From assembly GCA_023159155.1 (NCBI GenBank), contig JAJNNX010000004.1, positions 1,054,001 to 1,118,000 on the forward strand: a DNA stretch of 64,000 nucleotides, read 5' to 3'. The stretch's first letter is position 1. Every line of letters begins with the position of its first letter. The position numbers were made by a program, and so were the translations under genes. Below the pieces are notes generated by a model. The model had not been told where the DNA came from. It saw only the letters and a program-made list of their open reading frames with translations, and did no database searches. Positions 25,008 through 37,017 of the stretch are shown in pieces. This stretch comes from Ustulina deusta (taxonomy: Eukaryota > Ascomycota > Sordariomycetes > Xylariales > Xylariaceae).

Positions 25008-25089
25008 CATTCCAGGACCCACATATATCACATTCCAGTCCGAGACCCGCATACATTCCATTCCAGTCCGGGACCCACATACATTCCAT
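25008..25089 (+). repeat. 28-bp tandem repeat, about 2.9 copies
   Basis: Units at 25008-25030 (shortened to 23 bp), 25031-25058 and 25059-25086, each beginning CATTCCAG and containing ACCC(A/G)CATA, followed by the start of a further unit. Differences are mostly single transitions. No coding frame was assigned across it. Confidence 0.8.
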
Positions 25090-26284
25090 TTAATACAAGG
25101 GCGCTATCCCCTTTACTCTTCTCAATTATCTTAAGAATTACGTGGAATGAATATGACATTGATAAGACTTGCATAATTAAGGCAATATAACCTATGTCGA
25201 CCCAGAAATATTCTACCTTTTTATACAAATCATCGCATGATGCTTCGCTAATACTTGCAACGCTGCCAGGTAGCGTATGGGACATAAGGAGGGTATCCGA
25301 CCCACTGGACCAAATGCCAATCCCCGGCAGCCCGCGCGAGAATTCCCAAGGAATAATACCGGTGCCTACGTCCTAGAGCGGTTTGTCTACCCCCAAGACC
25401 ATTCTAATAGGCCAATACTACTTTCTCATCTTCTAGCTGGATCGCGCGCTCCTGCTCCCAGCCATGACCAATAAATCGAGAACCGCTCGGCCCCACCAGA
25501 ACACGATGCACCAGCAGCTCCACCAGTCCGCCACGGCCGTCTTTGTGCCGGCTACAGCCAACAATCGAGCCTGGTGTCTTGCGGGAAGGATAATCACACG
25601 AGAGAAACATCCTCCGCCTTGCCTCACGCGCTGGTGCAACTATCGGTGGCGGCTGCGTATATGTTTTTTTAGCTTAGGATCGTGCTCAAAAGTCCAGAAA
25701 GCTTACTGTTGCATGGCGTAGCCTAAGTCGACGCTTGGCTAAGTTCGAATGTATGACATCCCTCGTAATCGTCGGTGGCCGGGGAACAGTTCTACAGCTT
25801 CTTGCGTAGGAGACGGTCGCATCGGACTGATGTTTATTAAGTATAAAGGCTATGGTGTAGCGATAGTCCATGGGAGCTATGATGTAGCCTCGATAAGGTG
25901 ATGGTTACGATGGTCCACCAGAAAGGATATGTGAAAGGAAGAGAGACAGCTGGAGGAGAGGAGACCAAAGTTGTCAAGCATGGGGGCTTCATATGCACTC
26001 CCAAGAATCTCTTGGACCTCTCTCTCCCTTGGGCGAGGATGGTGGAACTCGAATGTGATAAAAGTGCAGGCGCGCGACTTGGCTCCGAGTGGCTCTGGGT
26101 CGGCTGCTCCGCTGAATCTATGAGCACGGAATCGGCTTTTGTACCATGGCCGAAACTGTCCCCCCCCCCCCGTTCATTTTCGGCCATCTTCAGCGGACGG
26201 CTCGTCGTCCTCGGTCTATTAATATCACATAACTGTTTCGTCTTCTTACCCTCGGCGCTTCTTCCCATTTACGTATTCATCGCC
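25090..26284. other. 1.2-kb ordinary-composition stretch, no gene supported
   Basis: Several open frames on both strands (for example 25464-25721 plus, 25837-26268 minus, and the long upstream extension 25898-26284) overlap each other and lack recognisable domains, start context or splice structure. A poly-C run of about 10 lies near 26160. The last 60 bp are CT-rich and look like the leader of the next gene. Confidence 0.5.
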
Positions 26285-26772
26285 ATGAACCTGAATCACA
26301 TCCCCCGTCTCAATGCCGAACGGGCTGCCGAGATGCCCTCTGGCGGTGCACCACCATCCCCCCTCGAGACACAACAAGAAACACAACAGAAATCTTCATT
26401 TGATCCTCGCTACAAGAGGGATTTCTCGTTTGCGCTCCTAGAGCACGAGAATACGCAGACTCTCCTTTATCACTACCAAACCTCGTCTATATATTGGCAG
26501 CAGGCGTACATGAAGGCCTACTCGTCCATGTCTGCTTTTACTGACGGAATTCAGAATTTATCGAAGAGGATAGAGAACATCGAGCGCCTCTTGGCACGTC
26601 TCAAGGAAGTCCCGACAGAAAATACAGTAAGTGTACTGTCTCCTGACAGAAGAAGCCTTAGCTCACCCTGTAGGTGCCGCCAACAGCATTATCGGGCAAC
26701 TTTAGCCCCTCGACCCCGCAGGCCATGACAGCTGAGCTGTTAACACCGATGGAGCCGGCGTGGTTGAAATAG
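26285..26772 (+). CDS. Small two-exon coiled-coil protein, 146 aa, hypothetical
   Basis: Exons 26285-26626 and 26674-26772; the 47-nt intron runs GTAAGT to TGTAG and joins in phase 0 without a stop. The ATG at 26285 follows a CT-rich leader; the frame is open for another 390 bp upstream, but that part lacks gene-like sequence. The N-terminus is Pro/Gln-rich (residues 17-40), then an aromatic segment (LLYHYQTSSIYWQQAY, about 60-75), then a predicted coiled coil (IQNLSKRIENIERLLARLKE, about 89-108), and a short Pro-rich tail. No family was recognised. Together with 22791 and the two coiled-coil pseudogenes it forms a set of small coiled-coil genes. Confidence 0.6.
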
Positions 26773-27340
26773 CAGCGTGTAGTATTGGATCTAGCAAACT
26801 ATCAATCTCCAGATTCAACCGAGGGTAATAATCAAGTTCAAGTGATTAGACAGTATCTGTAGGCCTGGACATGCACACCCTTGGTAAACACTTAAGTTGG
26901 CTATATGGGTTTTGCAGCGTAAGTAGGACGAAATATGCGAGGGTAGACGATTGCAGGAACAATGGGACTATTGTCTATCGACTGCCCCGCCCCTCCCTTG
27001 CGTCGTGACTTGCCACCTTTTCCCTTTTTTCATAGTATCGTCGGCTAGGGATCAATATCACAGTGGTCAGACTAGTCAGCATTCAGATCGGGAGATCATA
27101 AGCGAGCTTGGAATCAATTACGAAGAGTCATGAATGACTCTCTCTCTCGACAGATTCCAGGCCGTGTCTATGAAAGGGGGGGGGGGGCCAAAATAAAAGC
27201 GATACCTAAATCTATCACTCGTGCATTAGCGCCCGAGCTGTCGGGTCGGGTTGTCGACGGTGGGCCATTGGGACCACTTGTGACAAAACATAATCTGAAA
27301 AACGGGAGAAGATAAACTTAGCGCAGATAAACACTACCCC
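26773..27340. other. Right edge of second island, no gene supported
   Basis: Ordinary composition up to about 27330, with an 11-G run at about 27178-27187. Open frames at 26951-27133 and 27130-27315 have no features that support coding. After 27340 the sequence turns TpA-rich. Confidence 0.5.
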
Positions 27341-28846
27341 GCATATACTACGTTAATTTTATCGTACGAACAATAAAATCATCTAAATTTAAATGCATTT
27401 ATATTTGCAAAATGCCTTGTCCGCTATCTAATATTAACGAATTTTATTAAATAATTACTAAGTTGTACAAAAATAAAGTTCTTATTTCTAAAATTTCTAA
27501 ATTTATTATTTAATAAAGCTGTAAATATACCTAACGTACGCTATATTATTAAATTTAGGCCTAGAATTTAATAAACTATATAACCAAATTTTAATTTAAA
27601 AAAGTTTTTTTTAAAATTTAGTTTTTTTTTTATATAAAAATAAAAAAATAAATCTATTTGATATAATTTTTTTAAATTTAAGATTTTTTTTATTTCTTAT
27701 ATAATTAAATATATTTGCTTAAATAATAATATAAAATAATAATACTGTTCGGATAAAAAACGAACTAAAGTTATATAATAAACAATAAAATTTATTAAAT
27801 AATATATATAATCAAGTTTTATAACATAAAGCTTTAAAAAAACTATTTTTATAAATTTATATAAATATAAACTAATATTATTATTAATAAAAACTAGTTT
27901 TATTAATATTATAAAGCTTGTTAGCTAGAGCTTATATAATAGTAAAATTATTTAATTATTTTTTACTATAAAAAATATATAATATCTAGCCGGAATTTTA
28001 TATAACGTACTACACAAGTCAAATAATAACACAAGTTACTTGCCAACTTTTTTGTACTTTTATACTTATAAATGTAATAATTTAACTATAACATAAAAAA
28101 TTAATTAAATTTAATTAGAAATATTATTGCTAGATATTTCTATAGCATTTTGATAAGTGTGCGAGTTATGCCTGGGCTTGCTGTATGTTTTATATTATTA
28201 TACGTGCGATAGATTTTTTTTCGTACGACGACTACCTGCACGTATTTCTTTAGTTATCTGTTTTTTAATAGCCTGTTTAGTTTTAAAATTTTATTTTTTT
28301 TATATAATAAATAATCTTTTATTTTAAATATGTTTATTTTTTATATAACAATATTAACTAAGCATATTATTTGCTATATAAAATATAATAACTTTATTTT
28401 TTAATAATATAACCTAATATATAAGTAATATTATATTTTTTATAATTTGGTTAATTATATTTAAAATAATATTTAGCGAGCTATTTTAATATTATATAAC
28501 TTTATTTTTAATATATTTAGCTTATAATTATATGTTAGCTATATTATATAGAATTTTTAATTATTAAATAAATAAAAATCTATTTAATAACCCTAGAGAT
28601 GTTTTAGTTAATATTTAGGTTTTAAGTTATAAAATTATATACTTTAAATCATATAATATTAATCTAGTATTTTTAAAACTTTTTTAAATATTTAATTTAA
28701 TTAAAAAAGTTTTATATATTTTATAAAACGTAGTAAAAAAGATTTTTTTTATAATATAAGTAATATATGCCTATATTAAATTATTGATTTCTTTTATATA
28801 TAACTATTTTAATAAGCTAAAACAACTAATATTAAAAATCTAAAAT
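27341..28846. other. AT-rich RIP-type block, unassigned
   Basis: TpA-rich sequence without open frames, probably degraded repeats. A less AT-rich patch lies at about 28140-28250. It contains one member of a 69-bp direct repeat (28002-28070). Confidence 0.5.
28002..28070 (+). repeat. 69-bp direct repeat, partner at 29198-29266
   Basis: Both members contain AAGTCAAATAA and AAGT(T/C)ACTTGC(C/T)AACTTT in the same orientation about 1.2 kb apart, and similarity stops on both sides. They may be the shared terminus of one transposon family; the type is unknown. Confidence 0.55.
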
Positions 28847-30216
28847 TAATATAATAAATATAAAGGCATATAAAAAGTAATAATATTATAGTTTTTTACG
28901 TATAGTTTAAATTTAATAAAATAATAGCTTTTATAACAATTAAGAACTAATAAGCAGTAAATATTTTTTATATAATTAGCTGTATATTTATTAAAATATT
29001 TAATCTAATTTAAACTTTGTTTATTTATTATTTAGCTATTTTTTATTGTTGCAATAACTTAATTGCCCGGTAATTAATTATTAATATATTAGAATTAAAA
29101 GTAGTTTTTTTTTACTAAAATAATATACAAAAAAAATGCGTATTTATATAAACTAATATTTTAAATAACAGTTAATTATTTATAATTGCTTTATTAAATA
29201 ACATATTATATAAGTCAAATAACAATATAAGTCACTTGCTAACTTTCTTATATTTTTATATGCATTTACTTTAATTATTATTTTTATTACTACTAATAAT
29301 AGTATTGTTTTAAAATAAAACAGATATATAGTATATATTAAAAGCTTTTGATCGAGACTAAAAATTAACTATTAATTATATAGCATAAATTTATAATATT
29401 TTTATACGATTTTTTGTAATCGGCGCGCCGGTATATAAACTAGGCGAATAATTAATATATAAAAGCGAAAATTAACTAAATTAAAAAAAAATATAATTAT
29501 ATAATATATAACTAACCTAGTTTTATAATTATTTCTGCTTTAGTTAAATAATATTAAAAATATAACTAATTTTTTGCTATATACGCGCGATACGCTTTAG
29601 GTTAGTATTAATTAGGTTTTAAACTTTATATAATAATAACTAACCTTTAAAACGCGTTTTAATTAAAAAATCGATTATTAGCAAGTCTTTTATAAAAATC
29701 CGGTTCTATACTAAAAATAGTTTATTTTTATATAAAATATAAAAACTAAATATAATATTATTAATAAGAATATTTATAACTTTAATAAAACTAGTTTTAT
29801 AATAAGCAAAATATTGTCCGAAATAATTATTATAACTTCTAATTAATATAGATATTCAAAGGCTACCTAGTAAAGTAATTATAAATAGTTAATTATTATT
29901 TAAAGTATTAATTTGTATAGATATATATTTTTTTTATATATTATTTTAGTAAAAAAAAAATTTTTTAATCTTGGTATATTAATAGTTAATTACTAGGCGA
30001 TTAAATTATTATAATAACAAAAAACAGCTAAATAATAAATAAACAAAGTTTAGATTAGATTGAATATTTTAATAAATATATAGCTAATTATACAAAAAGT
30101 ATTTATTGCTTATTAGTTTTTAATAGTTATAAAAACTACTATTTTACTAAATTTAAACTATATATAAAAAACTATAATATTATTACTTTTTATATATTTT
30201 TGCATTTGTTGTATTA
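28847..30216. mobile_element. 1.37-kb element with long inverted repeats, unclassified
   Basis: The arm 28847-29127 matches the reverse complement of 29937-30216 along its whole length (about 280 bp) with scattered transitions; the spacer is about 810 bp and noncoding. The right outer end is adjacent to TGTAACA. It may be a foldback or MITE-like DNA element, or two solo copies inserted head to head. No target duplication was recognised. Confidence 0.55.
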
Positions 30217-31082
30217 TGTAACAACCCTGCTATATCAGACAAGCCGATATAGTAGTTTGCTGTGGTATCGTGGTAACATAGGTTTGTTCGACAGGAAGTC
30301 GAGGTTGTGGATAGATCTGTTCTTATATCGTTCGTAGTACTCGTTAAAAGATAAACTTTTATACAACTGATTCTAAGAACTAGCTATATGCTTAGATTGA
30401 ATAATAAAAAAAGAACTATCTAACTATAAAATATAATAAATATATCTATAACTTTATAGCTATTTCTTTTTTTTTATTACTTTTAATTATAGCCCTATGC
30501 CTGATTATTACTTAGTTACTCCTGGTAATTCTGTTAATTATTTAATTATTTATAGTAATTCTTTTAATCACCTTTTTTTTAGTAGTAACCTATTACGTAA
30601 TTTATGCAGGGACTGTAGCCTCTAGCCTAGCCTTTTTAGGTCTATCCTTTACGCCCCGCGCTTAATCTTTCCATTAGGCCGTTTGTTTGTTGGTCCGTAA
30701 TATTATCCTTTTTCTTCTTAAAGTTATTATTTTTTATTACGCGCTGGGCAATCACAGAAGGCAAGGCTTCATTCCGAAAGCGAACTTTGCATTAGAATCT
30801 AAGTATGAAGAAAAAGAAAGGCTAATTTTACAAGGGTGCGTTGCAGGTTCTTTATGGGTGGATTGGTGGGAGGTGTGGGCAGCTGTCAGGTAATTGCCAG
30901 GTGCCGGCCAGGTGTAAGTCATGTGACCTGGGAATTGAAGATTGCGGTTTGTGTGGCTTGTGGGTTGCAGCCACGCTGCCGGCCACCAGCCACCATACCG
31001 TAACTTTTTTAATAACAAATAATAAGTCCTTTCTTATTCTTCTGGTCCGAGTAATTCTTTTTTTTTTAACTTTTTTCTAACA
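30217..31082 (-). repeat. Possible 3' LTR of the Gypsy element
   Basis: A less degraded stretch including a G+C-rich part at 30840-31000. Read on the minus strand it begins TGTTAG at 31082 and ends GTTGTTACA at 30217, the TG...CA form of an LTR, and it lies where the 3' LTR of the minus-strand Gypsy should be. No second copy is present for comparison, so this is inference. Open frames inside it have no protein features. Confidence 0.3.
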
Positions 31083-34000
31083 TATTAAATCAAATCTTTA
31101 AGTTTACTTTATTAATCTTAACTTGCGATTATAAGATTCTTTCTAATTATATTAACTTTATTAAATATAATATTATACCTTGCATCTAGTACTTTAAACA
31201 TAATAAAGCTTATAAAATAACTTTTAGTTTTTCTTGTTATAAAAATTGTATTAAACATGGTTGTTTTTATAATAGTTCTAGTATTGCATTAGCGCTATTA
31301 AAAACTGTAATTAATTAAAAACGCTTCAAAAATAAAAAAATAAAAATAAAAAAAAAACTTAAAGTTCTATAAATATAACTAATAACTGCTTTAGGCTGTT
31401 TTTAGTATATATATTAATAAAAAAAAACTGCTAAAAATCGTAGCTTCTTATTGTTTTATAAAAAAATCTAGTTCTTTAATAAAAAAAATAGCATTTTTTT
31501 TGATTATAAAAAAACCTGTATAGTTTCTAATCTATAAGACCTAGGCGTCCTTAATAATATAGATTAGTCTATTTTTAGCTTGGAGGGTTTCTTAAAAATC
31601 GGCCTTTTAATTATAATTTCGGCTAGTTTAAATACTAGTAATAAAACTACTTAACAAGTTTTTTAATATTTTATAAATATTTCTTAAGTTTTTATATATT
31701 CTTTATATATAAATACCTTTTCTACTTTACTAAATATTCAAAATTCTTTTTATTCTAACATAAATCTAGTATTTCTTTAATATTATATTTATTTTAGTCT
31801 AGTTCTATTTTAAGTTTTATTTTTAGTATAGCGTTCTTTAGTAGTAGTTCTAATAATAAAATATAAAATACTGGATATATTCTTATACCTTTTAATAACT
31901 TTAAATAATAATTAGTTTTTAAAATAACTTTTTTAATTTTAAATAATCTAATCTGCTTAAAATCAAGTTTTTTGCTTAGTTATTTTGTTTTAATATTATG
32001 TTTTAAAATATAAACTTTATTCTTTTTCTTTAAAATTAGCTTTAATAATCTGTTTTTATTATAGTAATACTTTATTCTGTTTTAAATAAATAATAACTTA
32101 TTTTACAACTTTTATTATAGGCCTATAAGCTTTTTAGTTTATATATCTACTTTTAGCGCTATAATTCCTAGAATTACAGTTTATTTATTATCTAGGTCAA
32201 ACTTATAGTTTGTTTTAAATAATAATATTTTTATAAACTTGTTATTTAAACTATTATAAACATACTTTATTAATAATAAAAATTCAACTTAGTTATCTTA
32301 CTATTTATTAAAATAGCATTAGAAATATTACTTAAATATTTAATTTAGTTTTTCTATTTATTTATTTATTTATAAATAATAAATTATTAATATTTTATAT
32401 TTAATTTTTAAAGCTTTTATTAAAAATTACCAAAACTTAAAAACTATTATGTTTTCTTAATCTATAATAATCTTTTCTAAAAATTTATATTTACTAAAAA
32501 CATATCTTATAATTATATAAACTAAATCTTTTAAAAAATTTGACTCTTTATATAATATAAAACTTCTATACTTTGTAAATTTATTTATAATAATTAAAAT
32601 AAAATTATATTTTATTTTTATTATTAATTTTTTTAACTTTAGTAATTTTATAATAAAGTCAAACGTAATAATTTTCTAAGCTTTATTTAATAGTTTAATT
32701 ACTTATATTAACCCGTATAATTTATATTTTAGTATTTTTGTTTTTTTATATATATTACATTTTTATATATTTTTTTTAACTTTTTTTCTAATTTCTAAAA
32801 AATCATATAAACGTTAAATTCTAATCCTTGTCTTAAATTCTCCTTAGTATCCGTGCTATTTATTCTTATAAATATCTTAAATCAATTTTCTTAAAAATTT
32901 TAATAATACATAATATTAATTATAATATATATAGCTTTATTTTTATAAAATTACTATTTATATTACTTCTAAATTCTTTAGATTTTCTTTATATTTTTAA
33001 ATCAATTTTTATATTTATTTATTATAGTTTACTTATATTACTATAAATATTAACGTTTAATCTTATTTTTGTTATAAAAATATTTAAAACTTTTTTCTTT
33101 GTTTTATTTATAGTTGCTTTATTTACTTAGTATATCTGCTTTTATATTTTTTTTTCTTTTAATATAAAAGATCTTAAAATTAAACTAGAATAAAAACTTT
33201 ACTTATTTTATTTATCGCTTGTTTAATGTTTTCATAGTTATAAAAATAATAAAATTCTTATAATCTAAATATATTTTTACTAGTTTTTTTAATCTATATA
33301 AGTAGTGTTTTTATTTCTTGAATACTTGTATTATAACTATAAGTTTTTTATTTAGTAAAAGATAATTTGCTACAAGTTCTAAAAACTTTTTTAAAAAGAA
33401 TACCACTAGATATAGCTTTCCGTTTTTGTTACGTTAATCTAATTAATTACTTATTACATTATTACATACATTAACTTTAACTTTAAAGTTTTTATTTAGG
33501 TTTAGTAATTTTATTACTAAATTGTTTATTATTAATTCTTTAATTTTATCGAATACTTTTTATTCTACTTTTGTTTATTAGAACGTTTGATCTTTTTTTA
33601 TTAAGTTTATAAAAAGCGCTATAATTCCTCTGAAATTTTTAATAAAGCTTTAAATATAGTTTATAAATCTAACGAACGTTTTTATATTGCTTACTAATTT
33701 AGGCACTAGCTAATCTTTTATTACTAAGATTTTTGATTTTTAGATTTGTATTTCTTTTAGTATTATTATAAATCTAAAAAAATCTACTTTTTATTTATAG
33801 AATTTGCTTTTTTTTAGGTGTACTAATAATTTAGCATTCTATAGTACTATAAGCACTTTTTTAACATATTTAATATATTTTTTAAGTATTTCTAAATAAA
33901 TTAAAATATTATTAAGATATGATTTTGATTTTAAGATAATCTACTATATAGCTTTTTAAGCCACGCAGCTATTTTTTTTGTTTATTCTTTTAAAAGAACT

Positions 34001-36131
34001 GTTTTTTTTTAATATTGTTTATTATATATTAATATATATTTATTTTCTAATAATTAGTTCTATTAAATAAAACTTCTAATATATTTTATTTTTTTATTTT
34101 TGCTTTTTAATATTATATAGTTTTGCTATCTATAATTTAAAGTTATATATTTTTTTTATATAAGCTTATTTAAATTATTATAGTTATAGCTTTTAATTAG
34201 TTATTTTTATATAAACTATTAAAATAAGTTATATTAATTAGCTTAATAAATATTTTATATATATTAATTTTTTAGTAGTACTACTAAAGTTATTATTTTT
34301 AATAAAATTAAATATTTTTATTATTTAATGTTATAAAAAATAAAAATAATAGTTTTTTTTTTTTTTTGTTTTTTAAAAAAATTAATTAAAAACGTACTAA
34401 TTTGTAATATTTTAAATAGGCGTACGAACGTTTTCTTTAAAAATCCATCGAAATATAGCCTAAGCTTTTATTACAGGAACAAATATAATAAAAAAGTCAC
34501 AGAAGTACAGCAGTAGCTAATAGCCGGAGCTTAGCTTCCAAACTAAAAACCCTAAAGTATAGGCTAGATTTAAACCAACAACCTTTTAGTACGTACAGCA
34601 GGGGACCGTACATACGCAAAAAGCAGCCAGACGCATGACCACTGCGTCACCACACCATTATTAAGATATACTATAATAATTTAATTAATAAACTCTTATA
34701 GCATATCTATAATTTTTGCTTAAAAACTTGCTAATATATTAATAAGACCAAATAATATTATTAACTATTTAAATAACTTATATAATATTTTAAAAACTAT
34801 TTTCTATTTATTTTTTAGTAAAATTCTTATTTAGTAGTAAGTATCTAGCAAATCTAATACTATAAACTATTTTGCTTTTTATAACGTGTCTTTTAAATCT
34901 TTGATTTTTAATAAAAGTCCTATAAACTTTCTTATTTTTAAGTTTATATTTTTATAATTAATATATAATCTTTATTTAACCTTTTTATCTTTTTTTAGTT
35001 TTTTTAGTACCTATAAAATTAGTGATCTAGCAGATAATATTAATAGTTATATATATCCTCTCGCTAGATTTTATTATAAATAGTCGTCTAATTTCTTAAG
35101 TTATTTTTTATTCATATAATATAATAAAAAATGCTTTAATTATTATCCTTTAATTAATAATATTTTATATTCCTATTGCTTGTGCTTTAGTAATCCTGTT
35201 TCTATATTATGTTTTTTTTTAAATAAATCGCTGAATTTTTTATATTTGTCTGGTATTTTAATATTAAACTTCAGTTTAAAATCTTTAATAAGTATATATA
35301 TAACAATTTTTGTTCTTTTAGATTTATTTGAGTTTTTTTTTTTAATTTTCTTAGTAATTAAATCTCTTTTTAATATATTTTATTAAAATCGGCCTAAATT
35401 CTAGTTTATTTTAGAATTGCTTACCTGCAACTAAAATATTCCTAATATCACGTTGTAATATAATATTTTTGTAATATTAAGTATAAATTTTTTTTTATGT
35501 TTTAAAACATTAAAAAAAAGTTCTATAGTTTTTTTTCTAATAATCTTATAGTCATAAAAAATTAGATTTCTATTAATAGTCATAAATAAATAAAACTTAT
35601 CTTTAAGTTTTATAGATATTTTTAGACTTTTAATAACTTGTAATAAAATAAAGCTTGCCTAAGCTTTAATATTTATAAACGCTTTTAGCTTATATTTGTA
35701 ATATTTTAGGTTTATTATAATATATATTAAAATATTTACGTTTATTATACATAATATTTTTTTAATAAATTAAGTTAATTATTAACTTTTTATAATTGCT
35801 TATTGTTGTTTTTTATTTTTTATGCTTTATATACTTAATTTGCGCCTAATTTAGTTATAATTAAGCTTGCTTTAAATAGCAATTAATTCTTTTTTTTTTT
35901 TATAATTTAGCTTATAGTTGCAATTTATTCTTTTATTACGTATTATTCTATTTATTTGTTTTCTTTAATAATCGTTAATCTTTATTCCTTAAATATTATT
36001 TTTTGCTTTTTTTATTAATAACATATATTATAAATCTCTTTTAATATTTATACTTTTTTTATAACATAATATTAGTATATATTATTAATATATTTTATTG
36101 CTTTTAAACTTTTTAATATATATTTTAAAAA
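31083..36131 (-). mobile_element. Gypsy-type LTR retrotransposon, RIP-degraded, 5' end lost
   Basis: Minus-strand remnants in Gypsy order. Gag and a possible zinc knuckle are at about 35900-36060. Reverse transcriptase is at about 35150-33850, with remnants of KKDGKLRL, PFGLTNAPASF and YLDDILIY. RNase H is at about 33600-33080, ending in an NIKADILSK remnant of the KADALSR type. An integrase zinc-binding part and core lie at lower coordinates. RT precedes integrase, which separates it from Copia. A SINE-like element interrupts it at 33921-34656. The 5' LTR is absent: the element stops at the end of Copia copy A at 36131. All frames are broken. Confidence 0.8.
33921..34656 (-). mobile_element. 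tRNA-derived SINE-like element, copy 1
   Basis: 736 bp flanked by a perfect 13-bp target duplication, ATTATTAAGATAT at 33908-33920 and 34657-34669. On the minus strand it starts GGTGTGG and has a pol III A box (TGACGCAGTGG, about +7) and B box (GGTTTAAATCT, about +81; the original was probably GGTTCGAATCC). D-arm and T-arm pairing are still visible. Between them lies a 10-bp hairpin ending CTGTACGTAC with loop TCCCCTG. The 3' end is CTTAAAATCAAAATC. It is long for a SINE, so it may be composite. It splits the YLDD codons of the Gypsy reverse transcriptase. Confidence 0.75.
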
Positions 36132-36432
36132 TGTTGAATAAGCTTTATATAATATATCATACATAAAACAAATAACGCGCGTGGATAGAATATAATGTAT
36201 TGTATTATATTATTTATAAAAAAAAAAAAAAAAAAAATGTTTGTACAAAGCATAAGTTTTTTATATTTATGTAAGAGCTTACGCTATTGTACAAGCTAAC
36301 ATAATAAAAAACAAGTAAAATCTCTTTTTGTCCGGCTGAAGTCCGGCTAACATTTATACAAAAGCCAAGCGTGAACTTATACTCCGTGCAAGTTATATAA
36401 TAAGGTTATAACTAATACTAGTTATTTTAATA
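36132..36432 (-). repeat. 3' LTR of Copia copy A
   Basis: About 301 bp, plus-strand start TGTTGAATAAGC, matching the other family-2 LTRs including AACAAATAACGCGCG and GTCCGGCTGAAGTCCGG. Confidence 0.85.
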
Positions 36433-36985
36433 TTAGTTATTTTTTTTTTTTAGTTATAACTGCTTATTATATAAAAAAAACAAAAAATAACTATATAACT
36501 GCTTAAATATATATATAAAAGTTTGACTACTATCAAAATAATTAGATTAGTAATCTAGTTTATATATATAGCTATTAAATTAATAGATTATTTTTTTTTA
36601 ATAAAGTTATATAATAATATTATAAAACTACTGCTTTAGCTATATAGTTAGTTAAAAACTATAAGCTAAATATTATTTAGTAACTATTTAAGTTAAAGCT
36701 AAATATTTATTTTTGCTTTATATAATAGCAAAATTTATAATTAGTTAGTTTGTTTAGTTAGTAGGTTTTATATAGGCAGTTACTAGTTAAAAGTTTTTAA
36801 GGTTGTTTATATTTAGTTAACTAGGCAGGTTATTTGTACGAAAAAAAGTTAACTAATTAGAAGTTAGGTTAGCTTGTGCGTAAAAAGACTTGCATATAAA
36901 AAAGTGCTTAAGTTTTTTATTGCTTTTTGTTTTTTTATTGTTTTTTAAAATTTTTTGTTTTATATGTTTGTTTGTTCTTATATAC

Positions 36986-37017
<32 letters not shown>

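Noticed and set aside
25404..25721. Overlapping open frames on both strands
   Set aside because: They are mutually overlapping and have no recognisable protein features or start context; likely chance in G+C-rich sequence.
25898..26284. N-terminal extension of the 26285 gene
   Set aside because: The extension reads unlike a protein and contains the CT-rich leader; the ATG at 26285 is better placed.
27130..27315. Plus-strand 61-codon open frame across a G run
   Set aside because: It depends on reading through an 11-G homopolymer and has no supporting features.
30752..31018. Minus-strand 88-codon open frame and overlapping plus-strand frames in the G+C-rich patch
   Set aside because: They lie in the possible Gypsy LTR and lack protein features.
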